Assembly (NCBI GenBank): GCA_903813345.2
Contig: CAIIXF020000007.1
Span: forward strand, 3,847,730 to 3,911,729
Direction of reading: 5' to 3'
Length of the DNA stretch: 64,000 nt
Source: Owenia fusiformis
Taxonomy: Eukaryota > Annelida > Polychaeta > Sabellida > Oweniidae
Shown here one piece after another: positions 20,101-33,716 of this stretch. The notes under the pieces were generated by a model, which was not told the origin of the DNA, searched no databases, and saw only the letters and a program-made list of their open reading frames with translations. The translations under genes and the position numbers were made by a program. How positions within the stretch are numbered: position 1 is the first letter of the stretch; each line of letters opens with the position of its first letter.

Positions 20101-20534
20101 GTGTGATAGTCATGAATTTTTGAGATGAACACAAAACTGTAATATTAAGAATCTCAGAAAGTAGCGATGGATATTTAATATTTAATGCTATTAAATAGCA
20201 CTGGTAGCTGTAATTAATCAAATATTTTTTTTATTAATGATTTATTTCCATAGAAAAATATAGATATAACATACACGTATTTGCAGCTTTGCAAAACTGT
20301 ATTATAGGCCACATTTGGATTTTGAAATTTGAAAAATAATAATCAGTATAGGGTAGAGAAGTGAATTCTAAAGATGATCACTTGAATAAGAGATTTCCCA
20401 TTCATATATTTATTTATGATTTTTGTTATTATCATAACAGAATTATTAAAGTAAGTTGTTCAAGGTTCCTGTATTTCTTTATTAATTTTATTGTATCCAG
20501 AGTGTGGGGATTTTTCTATATTAAAGTTTTGGGT

Positions 20535-21110
20535 CAGCATTTATAACAGAGGGATGGAGGGAACACCTCCATTTGTCCGTCCGGGCAATAACTCAAATAC
20601 CATTCGCCCGATTTCGTTCATATTTTGTACACATATACCCTTTGGGAGTAGAAAATCTTCTGGAAGGCCAATTAGTACGAAAGTACAATATGTAAAACTG
20701 TAATTGCAATATGTTTTAAATGTGAAAAAATTATATTGGACATTAATAAAGATAGAATTGTAGATATTTAAGAAACATATGGCAGCCATCTTAAAAAATG
20801 GCGCCCTTTGCATGCTATTTTACGATTTTTTCTGTAACTTGAAAAGTAGTGGGATGATTTTGGTCATATTTAATATCTGAATACTTATAAGCGTGGCACA
20901 CTGTCTCATGACGTTTTGGCTAGTAGGTGGCCATTTTCAAAAATGGCTGCCATTTACATGTATGAGTGTGCAATTTTGTTGAAATTTTATATGTGCCCAC
21001 TCAGAAGCATATTGCACTTCCTGATTTGGTTTGTGAGCAACCATTTTGAAAATGGTGGCCATTTTTTGTGTGTTATTTTACAATTTTTCTAAATACTTCA
21101 TTTGTAAAAA
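20535..21110 (-). repeat. Pearl-like remnant in reverse orientation
   Basis: It begins GGAGGGAACACCTCCATTTG (a small hairpin) then TCCGTCCGGGC (microsatellite trace), then 'AACTCAAATACCATTCGCCC'. Three degenerate units follow, each with an AAAATGGC(C/T/G)GCC-type box. Confidence 0.68.
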
Positions 21111-23274
21111 TGCCAGCCATGCCTGTTCAATGGGATTTGCTACGCTTTGGTGTTGCTGCTGTCTAGTTGCATTTTTGCACATATTATATTTTATTTGTAT
21201 TGTAGTAACCACTTGTTAACTGATATGGTCTTATAAGGCCCACACAGGGGTTTTTATGAATAATTTATGTATCTGTATTTATTAAGTTATGAGGTTAACC
21301 TACACTTTAAGAGAACTTGTACAGGAATGTGTAGAATTGTGGTCCTTTAGGAATTAGTTGTCCCCTTCGTAGTCTTTACTTCTCTGGGGATCGAGTTTAA
21401 AGATAAAGGCATAAGGAAAAGAGTTGTAATTTTGTCCATTGAAAAACAAAATGAGACACATTCAAGTTTTCTTTAAAATGTGTAGCTTAAAGATTTTGCA
21501 CTAATAGCTTAGTATTGTTAGGATTATAGTCATGTGGACATGCTCATACCTAGTAGATATGATTGGCTAGTTGTTGTCACATGACCATTTCATTTCTCTG
21601 AATTGTAAGTAAATAAAAGTACATTTGTGCATATTCGCTTAATATATACAGGGTGTTTCATAATGGACATTCCCACACCAACAGTCAATCCTAAATCACA
21701 TGGCTCCATAATCTATATACCTTGCATGATAAAGCTTATTGGACTTAAGTTCCAAATATTAGCATGACTCGTAATTGTAAACTTATGTTTCGAAGTCACT
21801 ATCCCCTCAATTTGCATGATTTCAGGCTGTACTATTCCTGTTGGATCTAGAGAGGGGCAGATCGCTATATAATTCATAGTATCATCTATAGCTCTCTGTG
21901 TATTTCTTTGAAATACTTAATACTTTTGTTTTTCAAATATCATTCCGATATATCCTCAGCATTCATCAAATGAATCCACTAGTCTAGTGGAATATCATCT
22001 TGTGAAAGTGTCACAGGTATTCCCTGAAAATAGAATTAAATGTTTGTTTTATTATTTACTCACATTAATGGAATATTGAATAACAAACTATTGATGTCTA
22101 ATTAATCATATTGTACTCCCGGGGATATATAAAATTAAAATTACACTGGACTAAGTTGTGACTGGTGAATATCATTTTATATTCATCGGAAGTCACGCAA
22201 CTTCCGTTGAATGTCGCTTTTTATTTTTTAGTCACTTGTAGGACATGGACCAATCAGAGAGTGAGGAATATGAAAGTGATATAATAATATTTTAAAATAT
22301 TTATTAGGAATAGTGAATTAAAAATTGTTGTTGATGTAATAATGAATGAGTTGGATTCTCTTGCGCCAGTTAATAAAGCAGTTACACTGAGTTTATTAAG
22401 CAAACTGATGAATAGCACGAGTCTTATGAGAAAACATTCTCAATTTTTTATTCATTATTGCAATTCAACTATTTGCACTTTCTTCACAAAAATGAGATAC
22501 ATAAAAATTATATGGAGATATATTGTGTGCTTGAGGTCATATCAGTCTGACCTCGGAATTACATCACCATATTGATTCATGAATCCAGACATGGAACTAA
22601 TTCAAAGATTTGAATGAATACTGCACTTATTCACCACATATTGTTCTTTGTTGAGTTATAATGAACAGTAAATACTCAATTTTATTGGTTGAGAATATTA
22701 GGCCATGGAGATTTGAATACGTTTTTTAAATTTTATTTTAATGAACTTTCGTGATAATAGGTCCATGCGTTTTATTCCAATCTATTTCAACATTGGGCAT
22801 TTTGGATAGAAAAATGCCCTCTTTTCAAAGGCACATGAGACTCTTTTTGAATCCTCTCAAAAATGCCTAGTAGATGAATTATCCAAAAAAAGATTCATTG
22901 AAATTACCGATGTTAATAATAAAAAACTGAAATGTGCTATGTGATTACTGCTGTTCACTTACATGATTTTCGCAATCACGTGTACCATGAAGAGACTTTA
23001 ATCAATCAACGATTGGCTCTTTTAATTCGTAAAAACATTCCATGGACAGAAAATGCTCTATAAAATGGCACCTTTCACATGTTAGCAGAATTGTGATGAA
23101 AGGGTTTGATTTTTTGATTTGTTAATCTGTTTTTTGATCCATGTACTTCTAGTGAGAAAATCATGGTAGCAATTTCAAACTATTCAATAATATTACTTAT
23201 GCTTTGAAATTTATGTTTGCAGAAGTAAACCTTCTGGGTCCATTTTTTAAATAATTTCTGCTAAATGGACACTG

Positions 23275-23385
23275 AACATACAGGGGCCTTATATTATATG
23301 ATATTATATTATATTACATTATATTATATTACATTGTATTATATTATATTACATTGTTATATTATATTATATTATATTATACAAG
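23275..23385 (+). repeat. TTATA/TTACA pentamer microsatellite
   Basis: Run of TATTATATTATATTACATTA-type sequence, about 20 pentamers. The 65-aa frame across it (YYITLYYI repeats) is a product of the microsatellite. Confidence 0.95.
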
Positions 23386-25204
23386 TATTATGTATCCAGT
23401 TATTCCACAGTGATACATCATCAATATTTAGCAACTTTGTATTTTATTTATTGACATATTGAAAAGTAGAAATTATATTTATTTGAAAAAACACTGATGC
23501 AAGAAAGTATGTTATATGTATACCAAAATCTTTGTTATTTAACTGAGTCAGTAAAATGTTGGACTAAGCAGCATCGTTGTATTGTGAATGAACAGAGTCT
23601 GTGGGGTTGCAGCCAAGATCTGAAAATTAATAAGGTAAAATTTGATAAGGCAAATCTATTTTTAAGGAGGTATTGGATTTTATTTTTTAGGGCTTAAAGG
23701 CATACAACATATAGCTGACAAAATGGTTAAAAAACATTTTCTCAGGCTTTAGAGTCGATTTCATGGTTTAAAACCTCTGGTGATTCTATTTTCGAACTAT
23801 GCATGAAAGTCCATTCAAAGTCACCTATTGAACCTTGAAAAGCGATATTTAGACTGAGGATCGAAAGGTGTTCACGACAACATTCAGCTCATCTTTATTA
23901 CGACAGACCGAAAGTGAATTTTCGAGTCGAGTAAATGGTGATAATGTTCTTTTTTATGAATTCAAAACATTACTAATAAAAATCATAGTAAGCATTAGAA
24001 GATCATTTAGAAGTATTTAACATACCTATTTTCTTAAAATGTATGGATAAACTATCAATTTCAGCATTAAGAAGTGTAAATTCAGTTCAAAGTTTCTATA
24101 AAGGGAGTCCCACTTACAGATTTTTTTAAATATCTGCCATGTTTTAAGAGGAATATCAGCTGAAATAATGTTCATCTCGGGGGTTCCTTTGTAGATAATA
24201 AAAATATGGTTTTCTTGATGAAATATCCAAACTTAGATATATTTTGACACTGGTCCATGATCATTGAATGGCCCCTCTGGACTAATTGTTGCACCTTTAA
24301 GTTGAAAAAATGCCTGAAATAATACATTTCTATAAATATATGGTGAGCCAGCTGCCTTGCATGCCTCAAACCTCACCCAAGGCCTGGTTATAATTGTTCA
24401 GATTTTAACCAATTACTGTAGCCACGGCTATGGTTACAAGATGCGCATAACAGTTTTGTATATATTGACAACTCTAATAAGTACTGTTAACTAACCTGAG
24501 TAGGATGGTTGGGTTGACTTGAAACTTAAGTAACTTATGTAAGCTTATGTTATATAAAACGAGCATCTTATGCACATTTCATACAAGCATTAAAATTTAA
24601 GCTATTCATTGGTTTTGATGTCTCTAAAACAATTAAAGTGGTAAAGATGAAACTTCTCATTTTCTTGTTGCTATAGCAACACCATCCAGGTACAAACACC
24701 AAGAGAATGTTCATCATTGCAATTACTGATATGTGATAATTGTGCATATATTATTAATTATTCTTATTTTATATATATAGTATAAGTACACAAACACTTC
24801 ATACAATCCTCTCGACATCCAGGGCAATTGAAAACCATTTCTTGGAATCGCTTTGCCACATTTGATACTCTTGCCTATTAATTTTATTGTTCCTTGCAGC
24901 GCAGTCAATGATTACGCTTCTTAGTAGATTTGATTTGAAAATGTGACCCCTTTAGCTTGACATATGTGATAAAAGTACATTAAAGAAAATGGTGATTACT
25001 CCCATATAATATGACCATTTTCATTCACTCGACATATGTAAGAACACAATTAAGGCCTTCCAGAGAGGATATGACTGGTGGGGATATTATTAGAAATTTT
25101 GTTCATTGCGTCATTCATGGCTCGAGAATTTCATATCGTGAAGGTACATGTACAGGTATTCATGTCCAGTTTGAAGTATAGCAATTTGAAATCACTTTGA
25201 TAGT

Positions 25205-27079
25205 TATATCACGGTGACCAAGAGTTAACAGTGCAAATCGGCCCGGTAGTGTTTTTTTAAACTCTTTAGTCGTGTTTTGTAAGAACATGGGATGCGACAT
25301 TCGATAGAATGGAGCAAAATGGTAAGAATATTCTATATTTTACAAACTTACATATCTTGACTTCTACCTAAGATGTTCTTCTTCATACCAACGAATCTAT
25401 TTTGGGGATAAATCCATCATACTTCATATCAATCGCAATTATATACCAAAAGTGCCAGAAATATGTACTTAATTTGCATTTAGTGTTATTTAATCAAATT
25501 TAAACAGACAATCCATTCAACAACGTGGAATAATATTCACTACTCTAAAGATCGTGTAAATATTTTAACTGTATTTATCTTAAAATTGCCATAAATGACC
25601 GTAAATGTAGAAAGTGGAGTTAACTATGGAGAAGGGACAATATAACGTCATGGACGTGTCTTATAATAAGCATGTTAACGTTTTGGAATTGTAAAGATAA
25701 CGTTTTAGACGTGATAAAATTAACGACTTTGAATTGTCTTGTAATATTGTTCACATTGACCATGTTTTGTTGCTTAATAATTTGTCTGTGCTTCTGAAAA
25801 TAATCGTATTAGTACTAAACACGGGAATATACATTATGTGTCACCCGTTTATTGTAATTTGTAGTCAAGATATGAATAAATAAAAAAGACAGATCTATGA
25901 TTTAACAAGATCAACAGATGTTGTAATTTAATTCGCTAGAAAACTATGTTACACTACAGTTCATAGATCACTCATAGAACGATAGCAGCATATGTAGCGT
26001 TTTTTACCTATTGCAATTTGAAAATTAAAATTGAAATTGTATTGCATTGTGTGAGGCGAATTAGGGAATAACATCGAATCAAATTGTTAAAAATCCTGAG
26101 GCAAACCTAATAGATATTGAGCATACGATTTTAATAACGGTGGAGTTATTCCTTACATTAGGTGATCATATATATGCATTTACATGTAGTGCATCACAAA
26201 CTAAACATTTCCTCTCATTTTAAATAAATTTATTTACGTTTTAAAACGTATTTTAGGCAAATTCAAAAATAGCAACGAGCCATTTAATGAGCGACAGGGC
26301 AATCAAAAAATAATATGACTGGTCAAATTTTCAAAATGACCAGCGACGAGGCAAAGCTCGCTTGCATTAACCATGCGTGTCTGATTCTAACCATTTTGAT
26401 TTAAGTATCAAATTTGGTAGTGATCCCATAGATCAATCTTGACATATTATGTCGTACATTTGATTATTGTTAATCATTTATAATTAAGATAGTGTCACTC
26501 AGACAACAACTTCTTCCACATTGTGATCATTTTTTGGGAAATACATAATGTTAATTGTGCTGTTTCCCACTTCCAAATCGTTAAACCTCAATGTCTCTAC
26601 ACGTCTAGAACGTTTCACTAACAGGTCAACGTCATTAACCGCAATCTTTTCAACACGTCTAAAGAGTTTAATGTAAAAAATATTATTCGGTCAATTGCTA
26701 CTTATTTAAGCTCTTCTAACTTTTGATTTTCGCACATATTGTGAATGCTTTCCTTATGAATCGATGTATTCATTGAATACAAGTCAGGCAAGTGATTTTC
26801 AGGCAAAAATATGTATAACACTGACAGAATTGCTCATTTCCCGATATAACAAGACTATAGCATACGATTCGTGCAAATAACACGTTTACGAATACCTGAA
26901 GTTAAGATATATAGTATGGAAAGCAATATAAATTACTTACTTTTACATAAAGTCAAGTGACAGCAATTTCATGACCAAAATCAACCTACCTCTCAAATTT
27001 TCAACAAAACACGACTAAAGAGTTTAAAAAAACACGACCGGGCCGATTTGCACTGTTAACTCTTGGTCACCGTGTATAT
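25205..27079. mobile_element. 1,865-bp inverted-repeat transposon with RSS-like ends and 5-bp target duplication
   Basis: The ends match over about 70 bp with very few differences: left from 25210 (CACGGTGACCAAGAGTTAAC, later GGCCCGGTAG), right to 27074 (reverse complement CACGGTGACCAAGAGTTAAC, later GGCCCGGTCG). TATAT flanks both sides (25205-25209, 27075-27079). The terminal CACGGTG differs by one base from the V(D)J heptamer CACAGTG, and Transib/ProtoRAG elements are known for CAC-type ends and 5-bp duplications. The interior has no open frame of note, so it is non-autonomous. It also has repeated 'ACGTCTAAAGAGTTTAA' motifs near both ends. Other CAC-starting superfamilies (for example CMC/Chapaev) are possible but usually give shorter duplications. 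Confidence 0.88.
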
Positions 27080-27884
27080 ACAACCTTTACATGACTGGTA
27101 CTAGTTTTTTTTGGTACTGGTGCTGGTTGTAGTATTTTAGGAGCCTGCATAATTGACTAGAAAATGCAGTAGAAACAATCCCAAGTTTCATGGTAAAATT
27201 TTAAACATTTAGCCGAACTGGGTAATTATAGGTGTTTTTCTGAGAATGTGATTTTTATGTTGGGGTTTGTCATATAGCTCATTGAAATTTTAAATAGTAA
27301 AATATCCCTTCAAGGAACAGAAAATAAACTGTAACACATTTTAAATAGATGAAAATAAGTCCACTTCTTCTGTTCTACTTCATTTTTAAAAACGTGACCA
27401 CAGTAATGCATTCTGTAATTTTCCTAAGTGACGATGTTCTGTTTGACCTTGATTTTGTGTCAGATTAATAAAAAAATAATGGACATATGTTTCATGAATA
27501 ATAGCTTTGTTCATATTAAAGTAGTATCATTACACACCGTTAACATTAGTGGAATTGAGCCCCTGAGATGACTTTTAGTCCGCCCTTTACTTTCTTTTAC
27601 CCTACCCTTAGTTTCACTAAAATTCGTTCCACGTAGGTGTTCCACTTGTAGAGTTCCACTAACATGAAGTCAACAGGTCGTGGAACCTACAGATATGTTT
27701 CACTTAGAGAGGCATCCCAGGTGACAGGTTTCTCTATTGCCATTAACAGCCAATTGATTTCACTTACTGTCTGTCACACATGTTTTGTAATTTAAACATT
27801 ACATGTACTCAATATAAAGAAATCTACTGGGCCTGCCATTTTGAATTTTTCAACTTTATATTAGTATAAGTCACCACCAAGTGT

Positions 27885-27990
27885 TGACACATTGTTATGG
27901 TCTCCAACATTTTTCTGACAGCAATTTGCATCAAAAGTGGTGACACATTGTTATGGTCTCCAACTTTTTTGTGACGGCAATTTGCATCAA
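27885..27990 (+). repeat. 56-bp tandem duplication
   Basis: Two copies of TGACACATTGTTATGGTCTC followed by CAACxTTTTTxTGAC and GCAATTTGCATCAA, at 27885 and 27941. Confidence 0.9.
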
Positions 27991-28192
27991 CTTAGTGTCA
28001 TGTTTATGCCTTGTATATCATTGCCAATATAGGAAAAAGACTTAAATGTGAAATGCTGGAAACAATCTCACGGTGTTATAGCATGACGGTTACGTCAAGG
28101 CAATTTGCAAAATTTTGCGGTAACGATAACAAAAAATGGTGGATGGGAAAGACAGCATGTCCTCTATTCACAGATAAGATTTCCTTTTCAAC

Positions 28193-28374
28193 TACAGTAA
28201 AACCTGTCTTAGTGAACACCTCTCTCTAGTGAACACCTGTCTCTAGTGGACACCCTTCCTACGCACATAGTCCACTGACTTCTGTATAAATTACCCTCTC
28301 TCTAGTGAACACCTTCCTACAGTGAACGTTTTTTCTTGGCAAAAAAATGTTCACTATACACAAGTTTTACTGTA
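28193..28374. mobile_element. Young 182-bp pogo-like MITE, copy 1
   Basis: TACAGTAAAACCTGTCTTAG at the left and CACAAGTTTTACTGTA at the right, TA at both borders. By eye it differs at only about two positions from 62284-62465 and about three from 42614-42795 (inverted). Confidence 0.9.
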
Positions 28375-28839
28375 CCTGTAGTTCCATTCGGTGACGTATA
28401 TATATGGATGGTTATAAAGACTGGGTCAAATCTGCCAGGTGGTTTACAAGAAGCAGAATATAAGCTGTAAACCTACCGACTGAGATATCCAAGTTCATAA
28501 TTTTTAGTCCATTCTCGTGTTTTCTCAGTACATGTATATGTGCCTCAGAGCCACTCAAAATATTAACTGTAAGAAAACTGTGTATAAACAAGCAATAAAT
28601 TCAGAAGAAAAACGTGGTGTATATTGTAAATAATAAGGTTTCAAACGTTAGACGACTACGTACGAATTCTATGGACGGTAACGTATTGTATTAGTTGTAC
28701 ATTAGATATAGATATTTAGCGGATGGTTACGTGCATGTACATCTGTCAAGGCAAGGTTGCTAGATCTGATAGCCTCCTTCCATATTATTGTTATAATGGG
28801 TAAAAAATGGAATATTTAATTGCTGATATTTGTTTTCAG

Positions 28840-29013
28840 GACTCGCAAGAGACGCTCTTGTTTGAGCCTCTACAGGGCAAGGTAAAAACTGTAGCTTGCT
28901 TTATTAATGAAAGTGAAAAAGATAGCAATGAAGAGGCAAAAGAAGATTTAGCATCAAGTACTGATAAATATGACAAAATTAATAATAACAATGAATCGGG
29001 GATACATATTTGA
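28840..29013 (+). CDS. Orphan terminal-exon candidate
   Basis: A good acceptor (TTTGTTTTCAG, ending 28839) is followed by an open frame starting DSQETLLFEPLQGKVKTVAC and ending in an acidic Ser/Asn-rich tail with a TGA. It is in phase 0, like the SLC15A exon 13 donor, but lacks a TM12, so as an SLC15A end it would make a shortened carrier. It lies 9.5 kb after the SLC15A stop. It may equally be chance. Not recognised as a known family. Confidence 0.2.
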   Translation, partial: DSQETLLFEPLQGKVKTVACFINESEKDSNEEAKEDLASSTDKYDKINNNNESGIHI

Positions 29014-29539
29014 ACGAGGTCCATGTAACCGTCCATCAATTTTTTGCATTATTATGGCTTGAGTAGAACATATTAGGTGGTTTCCAACGCTCATTTGACT
29101 TTGTATGGTCGTATGTAGGTTATATCTAAATACCCCGAGGTTGTTACGCAATGCAGACCATGCCCTTTATGTAGTTTTGAATTTCAAACTCAACAGTTTT
29201 TTTTGCTTATTTCATGTTATCCCCAGGCGTCAATTTGCAAAGACTACGTTCAAAATACACATTGCTGAATGCATCACCGAATGCGATGCTTACATAAATC
29301 GTTCATCCTTTCATTGATACACAGTAGTTAGTTTTCTGTTCCATCGCGGCCATTTTATTGGATATATCAATGAACGCAGCCGTCCAACCTCGTTTTCAGA
29401 GTCGGCATAACTGTCATGCTATGACAGGGTGAATCTCAATCAAAAAAGCATAACACAAAAAGTTAAGTCAAGAAATTAAGTCAGAGTCAGTTGGAAAATA
29501 GTCAATATTTAGTCATTGCAAAATTCACATGTTTGACAA

Positions 29540-30410
29540 AGATGACAGCCATTTTAAATTTGAAAGCCATTTTGGAAATTTCCTCTTGAACAGAGATTTT
29601 TATTGAAAATTCATTCTTAAGCATAGTTTCTATTAGAGGTGTCAAGTATTAACCGGTTAACCGTCGATAATGCCTTGACCGGTCTGTGTTTTTATGGGCG
29701 GTTAGTTGACCGTGTATAATTCTGTTATTTCCCGCGCTTATTTTGCATGCTAATCTGTTTGGTTTTATGGTGTCAGTTTCACGTAAGCTACTCATACATG
29801 TCATAAGTCCTATAACTCCTTACAAACATCCAATCAGCAACTTTAATCCCTGCCACATTGCTTTCCCGCAACTTTAATCCCTGCCACATTGCTTTCCCGC
29901 GCTTACTTTGCATTTTAATCTGTTTGTTTTTCAAGCGTCAGTTTCATGTGAGCTACTCATACATGTGATAGGTCCGATAATTCCTTACAAACATCCAATC
30001 AGCAACTTTAATTCCTGCCACATTGCTTTCCCGAGCTTACTTACATAGAATAGAGTAAAGCTTGACGAACGTAAAAAATAAACGCCGATATATCATTTTT
30101 CCAATTTTTTTCAACTTTCAAGATCGAAGATGAAGATTTCATTTGAAATTATCAGTTCAAATTTCCCGCCGGTTAACCGACGGTTAATCGGTTAATGCTC
30201 AAGCGGTTAATTGACACCACTAGTTTCTATGCCTATAAGGCACCAGCCTATAAAATCTTAACCAAATCTGATGACTGGTATTGGAGTTATCAATAATATT
30301 ACATATTATGGAAATGGTTGCCATTTTGAAGTGAACGGATGCAACTGAAAATTCTTTCTCTAGTGGGGATTGAGAGGCAATTTTTCTAGAACAAGTAATT
30401 ACCAGCCAAT
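29540..30410 (+). repeat. Old pearl-type unit split by an hAT element
   Basis: The left part (GACAGCCATTTTAAATTTGA, CATTTTGGAAATTTCCTCTT GAACAGAG) and right part (GGCACCAGCCTATAAAATCT, GGTTGCCATTTTGAAG) read as one unit once 29634-30222 and one target copy are removed. A related left part occurs at 40880-40920. Confidence 0.72.
29626..30230. mobile_element. hAT-type non-autonomous element, 589 bp, with 8-bp target duplication
   Basis: It starts TAGAGGTGTCAAGTATTAAC (29634) and ends GGTTAATTGACACCACTA (30222). GTTTCTAT is present on both sides (29626-29633, 30223-30230). The ends are rich in CCGGTTAACCG modules. The interior holds an imperfect repeat of AATCAGCAACTTTAATCCCT followed by GCCACATTGCTTTCCCGC (three occurrences). 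No transposase. Confidence 0.93.
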
Positions 30411-31925
30411 TGACACACCCACCAACTGCCAACATGCAAAACAGTATTTCCCTTTACATCATATTATTTTTATGGGAGTTAACTGACTATGCAGATATAG
30501 GGCCTCATCACAGAATTTCATATCTGTGTTTTCTTTTTCCATAGGAAATATAACATAATACAAACTTTATGTTTCATTTATCAATTTTAATGAGTTTATT
30601 TTAACAACAAAAGATTTTCAACCACACAACAATTATGTTGACTTTCAATAATTAAACATTTCCATATTTCATCTTTCTACTCTTACCATATAAGAAAATC
30701 ATTATTTTACAACTGTCAATTGAGCAAACAGGGCTTTGAGTCTGCAGTAATACAACGAACACAGTGAAAATAAAGCAGAAAAATACAAAATATGGTGAGT
30801 TTAGAGGGGAAATTAGGCTGATAGACTAAAATCTTCAATGTTATATCGCGAGTCAGTAGTTTTTGATTTATCAAATGAATGAAAATGTTGCCCTAAATCA
30901 ATTTGTAATTTCTTAAGATGTACGCATGCATTGAGTCTCGGCCCCCTCCATTATTAACTTCCCCATCTCTAGTTTGAGGAGAATGGAGAAGATGTACGAT
31001 TCAAAGCTTTATACAAGACTATAACCAAGCCATCTTTTATCAGTGTTTTTATAGCCTCTAAACTCATCATTTCTCTGCTCTCACTGCACAGTGTGTTCTA
31101 TGTGGTAGCTAAATAGGCATTCATTTCTCAGACTTAGCTTCTATACAACAAAATAAACAATATTTCGAAAAATATCACAAACATATTTCAGAAATACCAC
31201 CTTAAGAACTAAGCTGTTGTTCTGATGCGCTACTTAACTCCGTATTTGAAAATGTCCCAAAATTCACTGCGTTTTTGTTGCTATACGTTGCATAGCAACA
31301 ATAATATATCACCTGTATGTCAAAATCTATTTATGAAAATACTAAAATTATTGATAAATTCAAGACAGCAATTAGTTATACTTTTGCGTCTCTTTAAAAG
31401 ATTTTCTGTGATTGTTCACCCATGCAAATTGTTCACCTATGTATTTTCCAATTTTTGAAAGATCAAGTTTCAATAATAATTCAAGTAGAATGTAAAATGA
31501 AAGTTCACTTTTTATATATTTTTATTTTTGAAACTTAATCTAAAAGTTTACTTTTAAACAATAAACAGAAATTTCTGCGTATCTAAATTCATTTACATAT
31601 CTCTTCATATATTACAAATGTACAATAGTGTTTTACTAAAAAAGTAAACCATTTGCAAAATATAAAATCTGAATTGTACAGTGAGTAAGCATTTAATAAT
31701 ACCAGTGTGCATTTACACAAAAATATATTTTAGAATTCCACATTCTAACTCCTACCAGCAGGTCTCATATATCTAATTGTATGTAAAATAGAATATAGTG
31801 CATCTATGCATAAATCAATTTTTCCAAAATTTTTGACTGATACCATAACCATATATATATTTAACCAGAATGGACAAATAAAGACTTCCCTCCCACTTGA
31901 TCCATAAACCATCCAACCCTCGTAT

Positions 31926-31981
31926 ACAATTTGAATCTATTTTGCACAAAGCCACAATTTGAATCTATTTTGCACAAAGCC
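31926..31981 (+). repeat. 28-bp tandem pair
   Basis: ACAATTTGAATCTATTTTGC followed by ACAAAGCC, repeated twice without change. Confidence 0.92.
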
Positions 31982-32789
31982 ACATATCCATATTGCACAG
32001 GGAGACGAGCGAACAGAACGATGGACTTCTCTATTTCCTTTCAAAATTTTGTTTGGTTAGATTATAATTATGGATATTCCCCATAACATCCATTACAAGA
32101 TTAAAAGCCTAAATGCCCATCGGTTAAACGCCACCCAAAGAGGAATGTGATTCCAACATGTATTTTATTCATTTAAAACATTCGGAATTAATAGGTCAGC
32201 ATATCAGTCAAAAATTTGAATAAATAACAAAATTAAATCTCTATGAAATACTCACTGGGATAGTCTAGTTATGTGCTTCTAACATAAATCTAACATCTTA
32301 CTTAAATTGGACAGGCTTAGAAATGACATCTCAGATATGACATCTTCAATATGACACATTAGACATGACATCCTAAATTTGACAAAGCACTACATATTCT
32401 TCAAAACTACTATCTTATGACTACATCCTCATGACTACATGTCCTCGGAGAACAATTTGACAATTAAATGATGTTTTCCGTCCTAGGATATTTTGAGAAT
32501 TCAACTGTTTTTATATTTGGCAAAAAGTATTTTGAATAATTGTAATTCAAATAAGGCAATGGATTGTTATGTTATGGAGGCCTAAAAGTAGATTTACAGT
32601 TTTTTAACAATCTCCTTTTATAACTATAAACCTGCTTTTGGGCCACCCTGTATAATAAATCAAAAAGAAACAATTGAAATTATAATTATTTCAAAACCAA
32701 TTTTTATATACCAACAGTTTTAAAAGAACAGTTTTCATAAAATCTGAGTTGAGGTTGAAAATGTACAAATCTCATGAGAAAAATGTCAG

Positions 32790-32925
32790 TAAATGCAAAA
32801 TAGAGCAGAAAAATGGATTCAGCAAGGAATAAAGTAAAACGACATATAGACAACTCTCTAAATTGTATAGAAATGTAGGAAAACAATACAGTTCATTCAA
32901 GAATCAAATTTGGCAATGACCAGAG
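32790..32925 (+). repeat. Dispersed repeat family A, copy
   Basis: Near full length: AAATGCAAAATAGAGCAGAA, then TTCAGCAAGGAATAAAGTAA, CTCTAAATTGTATAGAAATG, AGTTCATTCAAG and CCAGAGAGA. Confidence 0.8.
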
Positions 32926-33584
32926 AGACACTTAACAGGGTTGACAGAACAGGCTTGCTTGATCAAAATCTCAAGACTTTTCGGACAAGCCTCAGATATC
33001 AATTGATTGCATTTGACGTATATTTGTTCATATCACGTTAATTTCTACACGTGCTATCCAAAGCAACAGATAAAAATCTGAATATTTTAAAACAATTCAT
33101 TCTGAAATAACTGAATGTTGTACACTAATATCCATTATCAATAAATTATCAGTCATTTATTTATCAATATTGTGCTATTATTTATAATCTCAAAATTTAA
33201 GACGTTGATACATAGTGTAATCATTTTTAGAGAAGGGTAATTTACCAGAAGAGTGTAAAGTTATGCTCTTTTAACTATGATGTAATGAATTGTTTCCATG
33301 GTAACAGTGATGTATTCTAGAATATCCATAGCAAACAATTTTCTGGTAATGTACTTAAATACCAAATGAAGATGCTGTATGATGAATGCCAAATTGTACT
33401 CATAGAAACAGATCCAGGGAATTGTAGTTTTACACTGAGGTATTAAAGTGAAGGTACTCTACATGTTGGTACTAAAGTGGAGGTAAATAGTACTAAATAC
33501 ATATTGGTACCAAAGTAGAGGTACAACTATAGTATATATTTTTGTCTGTTAATTTACATGAAAAATGTCATGGTGGTCATGTTT

Positions 33585-33716
33585 TAGAATGCAAAATTGA
33601 GTAATAAAGAGTGAAATCAGCAAGGAATAAAGCAAACAGACATGTAATGAACACTCTAAATTGTATAGAAATGCAAGAAAATCTGGCAGTTCATTCAAAT
33701 TTTACCGAGAAATGTG
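33585..33716 (+). repeat. Dispersed repeat family A, best copy
   Basis: GAATGCAAAATTGAGTAATA, then ATCAGCAAGGAATAAAGCAA, ACAGACATGTAATGAACACT, CTAAATTGTATAGAAATGCA and AGTTCATTCAAATTTTACCG, in order. It best defines the unit of about 130 bp. Confidence 0.82.

Larger units (their letters stand above)
20101..25209. other. Gene-free stretch downstream of SLC15A
   Basis: No conserved protein was recognised on either strand. Contents: a pearl-like remnant (20535-21110), a mariner-type end CAGGGTGTTTCATAATGG at 21650, AT-rich microsatellite (23275-23385) and otherwise unassigned AT-rich DNA. Reading frames are short, lack family features and start or end in repeats. Confidence 0.6.

Noticed and set aside
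23265-23462. 65-aa frame with YYITLYYI repeats
   Set aside because: Translation of a TTATA/TTACA microsatellite.
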